Source of the DNA: Acanthaster planci
Taxonomy: Eukaryota > Echinodermata > Asteroidea > Valvatida > Acanthasteridae
Assembly: GCF_001949145.1 (NCBI RefSeq)
Contig: NW_019091360.1
Span: 852,758-916,757 of the forward strand
Length of the DNA: 64,000 nt
Direction: 5' to 3'
The notes below the pieces were generated by a model that was given only the letters and a program-made list of their open reading frames with translations, was not told the DNA's origin and searched no databases. Position 1 is the stretch's first letter. Every line of letters starts with the position of its first letter. This document shows positions 15,501-25,956 of this stretch, piece by piece. A program made the translations under genes and the position numbers.

Positions 15501-15891
15501 GTTCACAAAAAAACAAGGTTCGGCATGTATTGAACACATCAGTAAAAAAAGCAGTTTGAAGTGAAAAGTGATTGCGAGATGGGTGTCCTTGGACAAAGAA
15601 TAACTACTTGAAAGAGAAGACAGGGTACTTTGATGCATCACACTCATCAATGACTCTAATATGCGGTACATGTTCTTGTCTACAACTGTTTCCTCCAACA
15701 GAAAGAAACGGATGCATGATATGCCACTCAAGCAGGAGAAGTTCAGTCCTGACACTGAGAAACTTCCGACCATTGATGATGAGGAGGCAGCTACTATTCC
15801 CTACCGACAGCCGACAGGCAGCATATCTGGCGAGATCACCTTCAGTGTGCCCAAGTTTACGGTGGGCGGTGACAGCGAAACATCTGTGTAA
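521..15891 (+). CDS. SLC4: SLC4-family Na+/HCO3- cotransporter (NBCn1/NDCBE/NCBE type), 5'-partial
   Basis: Membrane transporter for bicarbonate coupled to sodium, used in intracellular pH and acid-base control. Sixteen exons join in frame: 521-684, 2008-2350, 2824-2968, 3720-3894, 4531-4664, 6159-6371, 6944-7184, 8194-8307, 8698-8862, 9729-9907, 11407-11479, 11726-11794, 12940-13113, 13884-14033, 14818-15035, 15702-15891. They give about 914 residues ending at TAA 15889-15891. The family usually has 1,100-1,250 residues, so roughly 200-330 N-terminal residues lie off the window. Exons 1-3 encode the cytoplasmic domain ([37 protein letters not shown]). Exons 4-14 encode the membrane domain ([61 protein letters not shown]-like [18 protein letters not shown]-like [11 protein letters not shown]). 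The C-terminus is ETSV. The membrane sequence is closer to the electroneutral SLC4A7/A8/A10 group than to anion exchangers, from family knowledge. The sequence gap at 10687-10992 falls in an intron and removes no visible residue. Which of the three vertebrate paralogues it matches best cannot be decided by eye. Confidence 0.93.
2008..2968 (+). CDS. SLC4: SLC4 exons 2-3: cytoplasmic-domain core and linker
   Basis: Exon 2 (2008-2350) is the largest exon of the gene. It carries the highly conserved cytoplasmic core with [39 protein letters not shown] and [11 protein letters not shown]. It stops one base into the glycine codon, and exon 3 (2824-2968) completes that codon and continues [13 protein letters not shown] variable charged linker follows ([16 protein letters not shown]), and the exon ends two bases into an arginine codon that exon 4 completes (RPFGGL). 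Both donors and acceptors are canonical. Confidence 0.93.
4331..4450. repeat. short inverted repeat with GACTTGAGTC core (intron 4)
   Basis: Perfect 15-bp arms CTGTTTTGTGGACTT (4331-4345) and its reverse complement (4390-4404) enclose a 44-base loop. Further ACTTGAGTC-like words follow at 4418-4448. A related cluster of alternating GACTCGAGTC and GACTTGAGTC words lies at 5766-5812 in the next intron. This looks like debris of a DNA-transposon terminal region; the family is unassigned. Confidence 0.5.
5766..5815. repeat. GACTCGAGTC/GACTTGAGTC repeat cluster
   Basis: Intron 5 of the SLC4 gene holds interleaved palindromic words GACTCGAGTC, GACTTGAGTCC and AAGTCACATGACTCGAGTC. The words resemble those at 4331-4450, so the two clusters may come from one repeat family. 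They sit in a region preceded by several AAGTCA/CAAGTC words (about 5720-5765). No coding potential is apparent. Confidence 0.45.
6159..7184 (+). CDS. SLC4: SLC4 exons 6-7: stilbene-motif helix and glycosylated extracellular loop
   Basis: Exon 6 (6159-6371) encodes [12 protein letters not shown], the FTRFTEESF signature and a helix end reading [20 protein letters not shown] has the KLXK form associated with DIDS reactivity in anion exchangers. Exon 7 (6944-7184) encodes the large extracellular loop. It shows four cysteines in this stretch (CDC, then DDC and YC), the family's usual four. It also has three N-glycosylation sequons (NET, NST, NGT). The next membrane segment follows ([19 protein letters not shown]). 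Confidence 0.9.
8375..8605. repeat. dispersed repeat with TGGGCTCTC words (intron 8)
   Basis: The block contains GGGCTCTCACCTACGTTCAT (from 8381), its near inverse GGGTTGAGAGCCCACC (8453-8468) and a third copy GTGGGCTCTTACTCACATAC (from 8554). The segment CAGTTTACCTATTC...TGAGAGCCCA recurs, diverged, at about 22633-22681. This indicates a dispersed repeat family with internal inverted words, probably a small non-autonomous DNA element. Confidence 0.45.
10687..10992. other. assembly gap (run of N)
   Basis: An uninterrupted run of 306 N lies in SLC4 intron 10. The flanks share CCTCACAAAA (10668-10677 on the left and 11012-11021 on the right), and the right flank repeats AAACCTGC-like words. 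The gap may therefore hide a tandem repeat. The protein reads through exon 10 to exon 11 without a missing conserved segment. Confidence 0.97.
15702..15891 (+). CDS. SLC4: SLC4 terminal exon with PDZ-ligand C-terminus
   Basis: The last coding exon begins after the acceptor CTCCAACAG. It encodes a basic start (KKRMHDM), an acidic stretch ([15 protein letters not shown]) and the end SETSV before TAA. ETSV fits the class I PDZ-ligand pattern S/T-X-hydrophobic at the C-terminus, like the end of vertebrate NBCn1. This suggests anchoring to a PDZ scaffold at the membrane (inference). Confidence 0.9.
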
Positions 15892-18869
15892 TCATACCAA
15901 AGTCACGGCTCAGAGTTCATTGCGCCATGGGATCACAACAGTCTCAATATTTGGGGTTGATTATGCCGAGTCCATTTATATTAGACTTGTACTGATTTAA
16001 TAACCTTGAAGAGATAAACGGTTAAAAAATTGGACTTGGTTTGCAAAATTTGAGTTGGCTGAGAAGCTCATCTCATTATATATTCATATTTCGTGGAATG
16101 TCATCTTTTTGTTTGTTTGTGATTATAAACAAAATTTACATTTTTTTCTTTCTACTTAAGATTGGATTTTGTTTTGCATTTTTTTGCCAAAACTGTTTGG
16201 TTTATTCACACAGGCTTTAAATCCACACTTCTATGAGTCCAGTTTGAAACTTCATAAATGTGTGGGTTCAGAGGGATTAAAAAAATCAAACATTCTTAAG
16301 TTGTGAAGTGAAAAAAATTGATACAATGTAACAAAATGGCAGAGAATATTGGCCCAGAGGCTATCATGGTGGCTGGTCTGAAATTTTGGAATAAGTGTAT
16401 AAATGCCAGTATCATGATGTAAGTCATTTTTGTAATGATATTTCTGGAATGCTTTGGTTCTTATTATTTTTTCTGTTTTTGTGAGTACTTGATCACGGTA
16501 CGGGTTTCATGTCATGGCCATTACCAAAAAAAATAGAATGTTTATGATGGCCATTAAGGGAGCGTTTTTGTATATAAGTTCTTCGACAATGCATTTTTTA
16601 ATAACGTCGGCTTGGGTATACACTTGTATATATGTACAGGGGACAGATTATTCAGTGTTATTTCCCCAGACAGAGGACTTCATAAAAGCAACCCAAGAAG
16701 TATATCTAAGTAGAGTAAATCTATAAAAGTATTAAATTTTATTCTCAGTGTGAAAGTGAGAATGGATCAGCCCCCCAAAAAATCCAAAAACAAAAAGGAT
16801 GTTTCTTGCGCTAAATGCAAAGGCAAAGCTTGGACAGCTTGAAGAGAGCATCAAGTTGAAAATGAATATGGTGGTGTGGCAGATTGCATCCAAAATCGTT
16901 TGCCTGACTGTCTACGGTACTTCACTGACACTGGGCAGGTACCTATGAGAATACAAACATGACAGATATAAACTATTGACGTCCAACCCATTAGCTGTTT
17001 AGATCACTTAGTTATGTTGTTGAATTTGGGTGGTGTGGATAAGTTTTGAGCAATTCCTGTTTTTGTCCGAAAGAAATACCAAGAAACTGAGGTAGATACC
17101 TTTAGCAGTGAAAAATGTATGCACCGTTTTTGCTGAGATCTACATGTATGTGCATGTGTGTGTTATCAGCATGGGAGTAAAGTTGGAATATTCTGCTCTG
17201 GTATTGGGCTTAATTCCAACTGATTAACCAAAGTGACATGCTGAGAATCCTGTGTGTTGATGTGTGTCAGAAGCCATTTTTAAAATTTGCATGCATCAAT
17301 CCTTTCTATACCCCAAACCTGAGTGATCGAAGTGTGATGATACTGTTGAAAGATCTGTTTTACGTTGTAAGCCGACATTTTATTTGATTTTACTTTTTGT
17401 GTGCAAGACTCCTAAATACTGTTAGACAGCAACTTGCAATGACTAGATTTAGTCCATTTTACCTGTTCAGTTTTTGTTTTATTTTATGTCTGAGGTGCAT
17501 AAAGTTAACATTGAACTTTTTAAGCTCAGTGATTCTGCAGTAGACGACATACAACACATTATTAAAAGTAATTTTTTAATGATTAAAAGTAATATTAAGG
17601 TAATGACTTAAATGAATAACATACCAAATGCAGACAGTTGTGAGGTCTGTAATGATGAGATTGAAAGACAGAGATTTCTTGTACTTTGTTCAGTACTATC
17701 TTTTCCTCCAAAGCCCTGCTTGATTCAGTGGAAAACCAAACTTTAGATAAACCTACATGTATTTAACCAAAACTAGATTTTTGAAGTATCGCTAAATTCT
17801 TTTGTATAGAGAATCTCTTTCCAAGGAAATTAGCTTTAACTTTGTTTTCATAGTTGGTTTTGAAAGTACTTGACTATTGCTAGCTTGCATTTGATAGGTT
17901 CATGTCAGTAGCCTTCACAAGTTAAGGTAATTCATTCAAAAGTAATCAAGTACTTTGAGGTGGTTGTCTCATGTTTGGCTGTCATACTGTATGAAATAAA
18001 TAAATTGCAAACTAAAGTTAAAATTGTGGATATTGTACAAAACCAAGGACATTTGAACATACACCTGCTACTTAAAACATACTTTGACCATGTCATCATG
18101 GACTTTGGATATTAGGCCATCATGATTTGGTAAAGCAGAAACCGGATTTAGCCAAGACTGCATGTAAAAATGTGTAGTCATAACTCACTTTATATTGTCA
18201 AATGTTCAAAGTCACTGTAGGTGGTTACTGTTAATAATTCAAAGTACGTGTAGCATGTGAGGGACAATGCCTCATTGATTCTTGGCAGTTTTCAACCTTA
18301 CACATGGCAAACGTAACTCTTTGGAGAATGTGCAACGTCTCCAACATTTTATTTATAAATTCTGTTTGTGTGGCTTGTTTTTAGTTGTTCTGGGTTAGAT
18401 TTTTGTCGTATTTAAAAGTTAAGCCTTAGAAGTAGTTTCATCTGTCATTGTACAGGTATGGATCCCCACCTTCCTAAGAAAGTAATGTAAAGATTCAGGA
18501 GTGAGTGTTTTCCTCAAACCAAGTAGACTGTTATTCATGCTGTGCATGGCACGAAGAGCTGTGTTCATTTTTCAGGATTTTCATAGTACAGTAGAATACC
18601 AACAAGTGAATTACATTGTATTGATGAGAATGTGTCCAAGATTTGTTGGCATGTAATGTTTATTACAAACCATTGTAATATTTATTAACAAACCTAACAA
18701 CAGAAAAATGTTGGCCCATGTTTCATGTGAATGGTAGATAAAAAATGTTCAAAGTGAAATTTGCCAAAGTTGGAGTGTCTTCAACATCGGCCAGTGTGCA
18801 CCTACAGACTCACTATGGCAACCCAGATTCTCATTTGGTTTCGCTTTTGCATGGAGTGTCAACTGCCCT
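15892..18869. other. probable SLC4 3' UTR and downstream non-coding sequence
   Basis: No further SLC4 coding sequence follows the stop. Candidate polyadenylation signals are ATTAAA near 16277 and 16731 and AATAAA at 17995-18000. I cannot decide which is used. Nothing else gene-like is seen. Confidence 0.4.
17995..18000 (+). terminator. candidate polyadenylation signal AATAAA (SLC4)
   Basis: This is the first canonical plus-strand AATAAA I find downstream of the SLC4 stop, about 2.1 kb away. ATTAAA variants occur earlier, so use of this site is uncertain. Confidence 0.25.
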
Positions 18870-18953
18870 CTCTATCAACTGGTGGTTTCCCTGATATCTC
18901 TATCAACTGGTGGTTTCCCTGATGTCTCTATCAACTGGTGGTTTCCCTGATGT
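18870..18953. repeat. 28-bp minisatellite, three copies
   Basis: Three head-to-tail 28-bp units begin CTCTATCAACTGGTGGTTTC. Copies 2 and 3 are identical and copy 1 differs at one base (GATAT instead of GATGT). The near identity implies recent amplification. It lies in gene-free sequence downstream of the SLC4 gene. Confidence 0.9.
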
Positions 18954-21900
18954 CATAGTGAATGTAGTCAAAATTCATTTTGTGAAGCTGTTAATTTGTT
19001 TTAAAAATGGTGTATCAGAGTGGCAACATTTGGGAGAAATTATAACAGTGACAGGTTTAAACTTCTTTATAATTATACCGTCACACTTGTTCTCCAGCCA
19101 TCACAATAAGCCTTGTGTAATCTGAAAGTTGTGTGTGAAGTCCTTTTGTCAGTTTATGCAATGGCAGACAGTATATAAGGTCACTAATGCTAGTTTAAAA
19201 TATGTTTTTGGGTGCTTTTTTGTAAGGACGACAATTAGTGTAGCAGTCCTAGAAACTGAGCACATTCTTAAATGATTTTTCCCCCCTCATGAAAAATGGA
19301 AAGTTGATATGAATATTCTTAATATAAACTCCATGCTGGTAATATAGGCCCCATAGGATAAAGCCTAGAACTCTTTTGTATCGGCCAGTAGAAAGATTAG
19401 CTAGAAATGTGCAATCCATAGAGAAGACTGGAAGATTGGAAAAGTAAGGAATCCAACAGCGGAAAGCAATCATAATAGACTGAATTTTGTCTTGTGATGA
19501 TATTGAGTAATGTAGAGTCCACAACAGATGTGCTACCCAGCGACTGCTATATTCCTGTGTATGACTAGGGTAGACACCCCTCTGTATGGTACCCAGAAAG
19601 CCATAGTCAAACTGAAAGTTCATATTAACTACAGGTGTATAATGCTCTGATTTTTCTTTTGAGTGATCAGAGAAAAGTGGGGACAACTTTTGTGCCCATT
19701 GTGTGAGGTTCCGACTCAAGTGGCTTCACCAGTAATGTGACATTTGGTGAAATAGACCTTAAGGTTGTCAACTGAATACTTGGTTTTTTGGTCACCACAC
19801 TGAACAGCCACGGTTTTAAGGTGTAATAATAATTTTTAAATGTCCAATGTTAGTGTTGGTGCATGAGTAAAACGTACAACCCAATCAAGTCAATGAATTG
19901 ATATTGATGTGTTGGAGGGTCACATCCAGTAACTGTACCTTACAAAGTATTTAATGTTAAAGGTTCATTGATTAATACAGATCTCTAGTGAAATGTAGCT
20001 ATGCAGAAATTGACAATTGAAATTATATGTCTCTCCCTGTACTGCCAGTGGCCCATATGCCACGTTTACAGTGAGAATTGTGCACTCTGACAACAGAGCG
20101 TATGGACTGTGACAGTGATCTTAGGAATTTCTGAATAATAATGGAGGAATTTTGCCATGGTTTGAGCTTGGGATAAACATTGGTAGAAAACCAGTTGTGT
20201 CTTGTTTTGTTTTTATATTTATGTGTGGATGTGATATTTTTTAAGTTCCATTTTCCACCACAGATTATCCATAATCCCAGTGTGATCTTTGTTGGGCGGT
20301 TTACCAAGCAGACTACCTTGTCTAGACTTTAAACTATTCAATCATAAATATGACTTGTTGAATTGTATCATTGCTTGTATTTGGCCATTGTATTGATAGG
20401 GCACCGTGAGGGTGTTGGTAGAGCAGTGTGCTCAGTTCCATTCTGCTAACTAGAAGCAAAAAGAGAAGTACTCCCACTTGTTTCCCATGTTGCTATGTGG
20501 ATTCACATCATTCTGAAGTTTTTACTGAACAATTGAACACCTCCTCCCCTGTGTGTAGTGAGCATCTAACAAAAGTATGGTGATTTGCTATAGTCTAAGA
20601 TGGAAATGCATGGCAGATCTTTTGTGCAGCTTTATATGCATGGCACGAAGTTATGTGGATAGAGCAGCAATAAGAGTGTCCTGACACCTTCTCCTGCCAA
20701 AAAGGAAAGCTTGTAAGGTTAGGTATCACACTTTGTAATTGTTCATATTCATTGATGTTGGAGCTCTTTGAGTTGTACATTGTAAATCCGTGGTGTAGGT
20801 ATGCCCTTGATAAATACAGGTTACTGTTTGGAGTCTGGGTGGCCAGTTCATGTTGGCCACAGTTAGAGATGATGAACACAACAATTATATGAATGTGGGT
20901 GTGAATACAGTGATACACAATGAGATCTACCTTTTGCTACCTCTGGTAACATTGGTCAACTTATGCACAGTTGGAAAGATTGTTTCCAAAGCATTGATCT
21001 AAATATCCATGTTATACAAACCAATGTACATGTATCCCTTAGGATTCAATGGCACTGTGCACACTAGCAGTACTTCCCCTAGATAATACAACACAGGTAG
21101 ATAATGGAGAGATGTATGTCGACATCCTCCTGTTTGCTGGTGGAATAGCACAGGTAACCAAATCTGACCAGGTATGGGAAATTCAGAGCTGTTTAGCATC
21201 GACTGTGACAAGGCAGTTTGTTTACAAAAGAGAAATCAATTGAAAAGCTTCAATCTGGTTGCACCAACATTTGTCTGTGACTTTAATACGATGAAGCTGT
21301 GCAAGACTATTTGAAAGGTTACCTGGGGGAAAAAAATTAATGCTGAGCACTTAATCAGATAAATCAGTCTTTAGGTATTGTGGTCAGTTGAAAGTGTGAC
21401 CTGTTTGAGGTTTTCTACGTAACTTGATGCGTCTTTGAATGTTATTGAAAGTTGGGCGGAGCTTACAGTATTGTTTTGTTGGGGTTGGAATTTTGCTAGA
21501 GACAGCTGTACAGTTGTGATATTTTAAGCAAGATGGCATGGGTTTTGTGTCTAGGGGTGGTACTGCATTACAGGGATTGGAAAGTATCCATGTTGAAGTT
21601 CTTTACCAGTCATCAAAAGCCAAAACAATTTCAAAAGAGGGGCTTGGCATCTTAACTCAAAATATTTTTAAAAAGAAAACTGGTTTGAGTTTCGACTTCA
21701 CTGTGCTCAGGTTGAAAGTAGGATTGATTTTTGATTGTGAGGTGTACTCATACATTGCACTGATCAACAAAACTTGAATTTGGATTTATTGTTTTGAATA
21801 TCATTTGTTTACCAGAAAATGATATCCCAAGAAAGAAACACTTGAATTCAAATTTTTCAAAGCGATTCTTCGGTAAATTATTTTTCTAGGTTCTGTCTTC

Positions 21901-24900
21901 AAATGAGTCATTAGAATATTGGCTGCTTTTCATTTGAATATGAGTGCTAAGAAATGATCATGAATAATTACATTGAGAGTGCATACTTGTAATTAAATAA
22001 ATTCAAAAACAACATGGTGTGATGGTTGTAATTCATGTTGGTAAGTTTCACTGTCGTGTCCGAGTATAGTTAACATTTGGAACTCTACAATCAGTCAAGC
22101 CAGAGAAGTGAACCAAATGAGGGGATGTGAGTTGAATGGAGGCACTGTGAAAACTGAGTCACTGGCGGTGTTGTTGAGTCTATCACAAGTTCTAGCACAA
22201 GACAGGTCATATGTAACAGGTTGACCCATGATAGAATATGTCATTTGAATAAGAGAATAAAATATACTTGGCCAGTCATAAGCATTAAGTACCTGCTAAG
22301 CACATTGCAATTCATAAATATCTTTGGAGTCAGTTTTAAAAAGTTTAAAAATTGCAAATTATCAATGACGTTTCAAATTTTTAGTTTTGGTTTTTTAAAA
22401 ATGCCCCTCTATTCATGTTGGGGTTATTTTCCTCTTGAAAGCAGTAAGAAGCAATCTCCTTATATAGAAATTGGCATGTGTGGGGGGGCGTACTGCGTAA
22501 GGTGTGTACAGCCAGCCGGTGCTTTAAGACTGGCCATGTAACAGGCTCACGACTGATAGAAATAGCTTAACTGTCCTGCCTATTTATAAATCAGTGTTAC
22601 AGGCTATATAACACTGATGCAAAAATATGTAAGACAGTATACCTATTCCTATTGGTCGAGAGCCCATCACATGGATAGGTGTCAAGTCCACTTTCTAACA
22701 GTTTTGGGGTTGGGGGGACTTGTGTATGTCTATCTCGAAATGACTGTTTCAGTATCCTCAACAGCTTTTCAATATAAAATAAGTAAATAAATGGAAAACT
22801 TAACTCTGTATCATTTCCATCCAATGTTTCCTGATTTTTTTAAGATTGGTATATATGAACAGATACAGTAAATATTCAGCATTCCTGTGGGTCAAATCTA
22901 AAAGATATTGGGCAGTTTGACTGAATATATTGAAAACTGCCCCTTAACATTGTTCAAGCTTACACCCTTTTTTGTTGATGAATAAGCTGGACATTACTTA
23001 AGCTGGAAGTTTTAATACTTGAAACAATTCTCAATGCAACAGAATGCCTCCTAAAATAGGGCTGCAGTTAAATTGGTGCTTTATTTCACACATCTTCACT
23101 GCAAAACACAACCTACACATACCAGTTCAACTTCAAGTTTAGAACAAAATTAAAACATCTGTTCTGAACATTTTAGAGGGCTCGTAAAGGAATTATTGGA
23201 ACCTTGACACACCTGCACTGTAAGATATTTGTATAACATGATTTTCAGTAATATAATTTATACCTTCGTACATGTATGGCTAGCATCAAAGCTGGACTAT
23301 AAGATAGATAAAAACAAATCCTCTTTTCAGAGCATACAAGAAAATACAGAGTCAAACTTGCTATCAAGGAACTACTACAGGAAAGAACCTATCAAGGTTC
23401 ATGACTAAGTAGTGAGTTTGTAATTTGGGATCTTTACAACAGTGTCTGCAGATAATTGGTAAATGAAACCAAGCTCCGTTTTTAAAACTGCAAATAAAAA
23501 ATAGTTGGCTAATATTTCCACACAAAGGAGGCATAGATGTCTGCAAGATACAAAAACAAATCTCTCACTGCTGCCACACAGAATTCCATAGACCCCTACT
23601 TTTAACCTGTTTCATAAAGTGGTTTTCACCCTTGCCCTCTCAATAAAGTTTTGTGATTATAAAAATGTCAGTTGATGCACAACTACAGCGGTCCATCCTC
23701 AGATCAACTGGAGGGAAATCCCAAAAGTCTTAGTATCAGGAGAGCTATCAAAAACCCTTTCACAAGTCCTAAGCATTTATGATGATAAACAGGTCACTGG
23801 CATAGATAAATCTCAATGGAGAAGCATTTTTCAAAGTTGTGAGAAACTCCATACTTGTTCACAAATACTTACAAATATGGAAGAACCAATGGACATAATA
23901 CCAACCATTAAAATAATTATGGGAACTTCTGTTCTTTTAAATGAATTTTTTGTTCTGGCCTTATAAATAATATAACAATTTCCTATAAATAACTTCTCAG
24001 TCCAACTTAATTTCTAAAGGTACCCTGTTCACAAATTTACATTTTGCATATGTGTATCTGTAATTTCACATGGAAAGTAAAAATCTGCTAAGGACAAATT
24101 TAAGGCAACATAACCTGTCCTGAACCATGCATTTAATGCATGATACTGTACTGAAATACACGTACAAAGACATGCTGTTGAAATAAAGTTGAAAATTACT
24201 GCAGGGTATGTGTATTTTTTTTCAATTTCGCTCCAAAAAGTTAAATGTTTAAAAAGAATTTTTATGGATTCTTAGGAATGTCCATGGTAAAACTATATTT
24301 TTTTAATTAACTCAATGCCATCGTAATACTTAATATGACTGACCTTTAATAGGATTTTAATTTGGTTTTTCTTGCTAACTTCTGTTGGTTTTTTTCCAAT
24401 TATTTTAGTTAAAATACCGGTGTAGGTTAGAAGGGCTCAAGTGTTGAATACAATTCCAAGGAGGTTCTAGAAATTCCCTGGGGGGGCCATTGTACCTCGT
24501 TTTTCACCATTGTCACATTTCACTGACTGCAACGCACTTACAAAAGGGACCTTATCATTTTGTTGAGCCTGAAAGGCTAAGGTAATGTCAAGCATTTTTG
24601 TTAAACACAGGTACTTTTCTTTAAAACAAACGCAAATGCCCCATCAAGCGCATGCCTACATCAACTTGTATTTTAGGATCACAAACAGATTGCCTTACTT
24701 TTCTTCAGCAGTTATGACCTTTACACTTGAGCTTTCAAGTTATAAATGCAAAAGGCTTGTAGGACTACACAAAACAATGCTCAAGCCATATTTGAAATTC
24801 CCATGGGAAGTATTTATTGTGCCAATAATATTTGTTGTTTTAGCACTTGTGACCTTGATCTTTGACCTTTCGGCCCCAAATGCAACACACTTCTTAGGAT

Positions 24901-25660
24901 TATCAACAGCAATGCACAAATCAAATCTGAAGTTCATACATGAAGTCTTTCTGAAGTTATCGTGCTAACAAGAATCTTCCGGACACATTGACACGCATGC
25001 ACACCCACCCAGAAAAGGGCAGAAAACACTATGCCCCTTGGACTTCATTGGCAGGGCATTAAAAAACTAGCACACATAGTGAGATATCTTTTCTATTGAA
25101 TAAAGACATTAAAATTTTAGAGTGTTTCACACTGGGCAAAGAATTATGTTAGCGATTAGGAAGCTAAATATACATGTATTTAATGCTAGCTGTGTAGAAA
25201 AATATGAATATACCAAGTCTGAAAGATAAAAAAGTCATTTCAGTTTCACTGCAAACTTTTGAACATTTGAACCAGTTGCTGACTCATTTCTGACTGGCCT
25301 GGATGTTGTGTGTATACACAACAAATGGGTATCGGGCATGTACACACGTCCACTGTAGGAGACTCAACAAACAGTCTGCATTTTACCTGTCAGCCACCCC
25401 TATATAGATTGTCTGATCCTTTTACATGGACTCGGACACAAACAGGTTAATTGTTCAATCTTTGAGGGCTTGTGGCATAAGCCATTGAAGGCAGTTACTT
25501 TGTTTCACATTGCACACTGTGGGGATCTTGATTCTCCCCTACAAGGCGAAAGCAAAATGCCAAGCAATGACATGGTAAACTATTTCAAACATGATTGTGA
25601 CCTCAGACCAATTTTGAGGGCTCAAGTTCAAGTCCTGATGCCTGGAGACACCTGCAGACT
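18954..25660. other. gene-free stretch between SLC4 and LRRD1
   Basis: No coding region can be supported on either strand. The longest open stretch, on the minus strand at 19249-19719, has no recognisable motif. Contents noted: a tRNA-like word GTTGGTAGAGCAG near 20416, a TGAGAGCCCA-type repeat copy at about 22633-22681, and a TGACCT-rich dispersed repeat at about 24580-25010. The right part probably includes the LRRD1 3' UTR; minus-strand AATAAA candidates lie near 24810 and 23081. Confidence 0.5.
24580..25010. repeat. dispersed repeat with TGACCTTGATCTTTGACC block
   Basis: The segment has the style of a common marine-invertebrate repeat. It shows a block of TGACCT-like half-sites (24849-24868), then phrases such as AAATCTGAAGTTCATACATG and CTGAAGTTATCGTGC, and a tail with CCGGACACATTGACACG. 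Two loosely similar sub-units seem present (AGGATCACAAACAG near 24676 and AGGATTATCAACAG near 24896). Assignment as SINE or MITE rests on style, not on a match I could run. Confidence 0.4.
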
Positions 25661-25956
25661 TCACAGCCTGTGCGCCTGTGAGTAGACCTTCATGGCTTTG
25701 ATCTTACTTGCCACAACTGGCATTTCAATCAGTCGCAGGTATCTCGCCAACTCATCTCCATTGGCCGCCCGCCCCTTCATGTCTTGCCATTTCCTCAGTG
25801 TAGCAAAGATCATAACCTCGGGAGGATCATTCTTGTACGTCTTCTCAATGTGCGACATTTCCTCTTTGCTGAAGTGGAAGACACGCATGAGGTCATGCAA
25901 CTCACGCTGGCGGACATTAGCTGCGACACACTGGAACATCTTTTCAAGAAGAACAG
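25661..25956 (-). CDS. LRRD1: LRRD1 terminal exon: death domain
   Basis: The exon follows the acceptor TTTTATTTTGCAG and completes the alanine codon split after GAA GAG AGA GCA G. It encodes 97 full residues with an amphipathic helical pattern and a conserved tryptophan (LRKWQDM), ending AHRL before TGA. The whole death domain is carried by this one exon, so the LRR array and the interaction domain are separable units in the gene. Confidence 0.88.

Noticed and set aside
19249-19719. 156-codon open frame on the minus strand between SLC4 and LRRD1
   Set aside because: No recognisable domain, no convincing splice partners or promoter, and a composition typical of translated AT-rich intergenic DNA.
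20400-20460. tRNA-like D-arm words GTTGGTAGAGCAG
   Set aside because: No matching anticodon arm, T-arm box or acceptor pairing follows, so it is at most a fragment of a tRNA-derived SINE.
24585-24968. 127-codon plus-strand open frame at 24.6 kb
   Set aside because: It coincides with a dispersed repeat containing TGACCT blocks; the frame carries no known motif.
25600-25640. Box-B-like GGCTCAAGTTCAAGTCC
   Set aside because: No box A at the right distance and no cloverleaf; it lies in the LRRD1 3' region.
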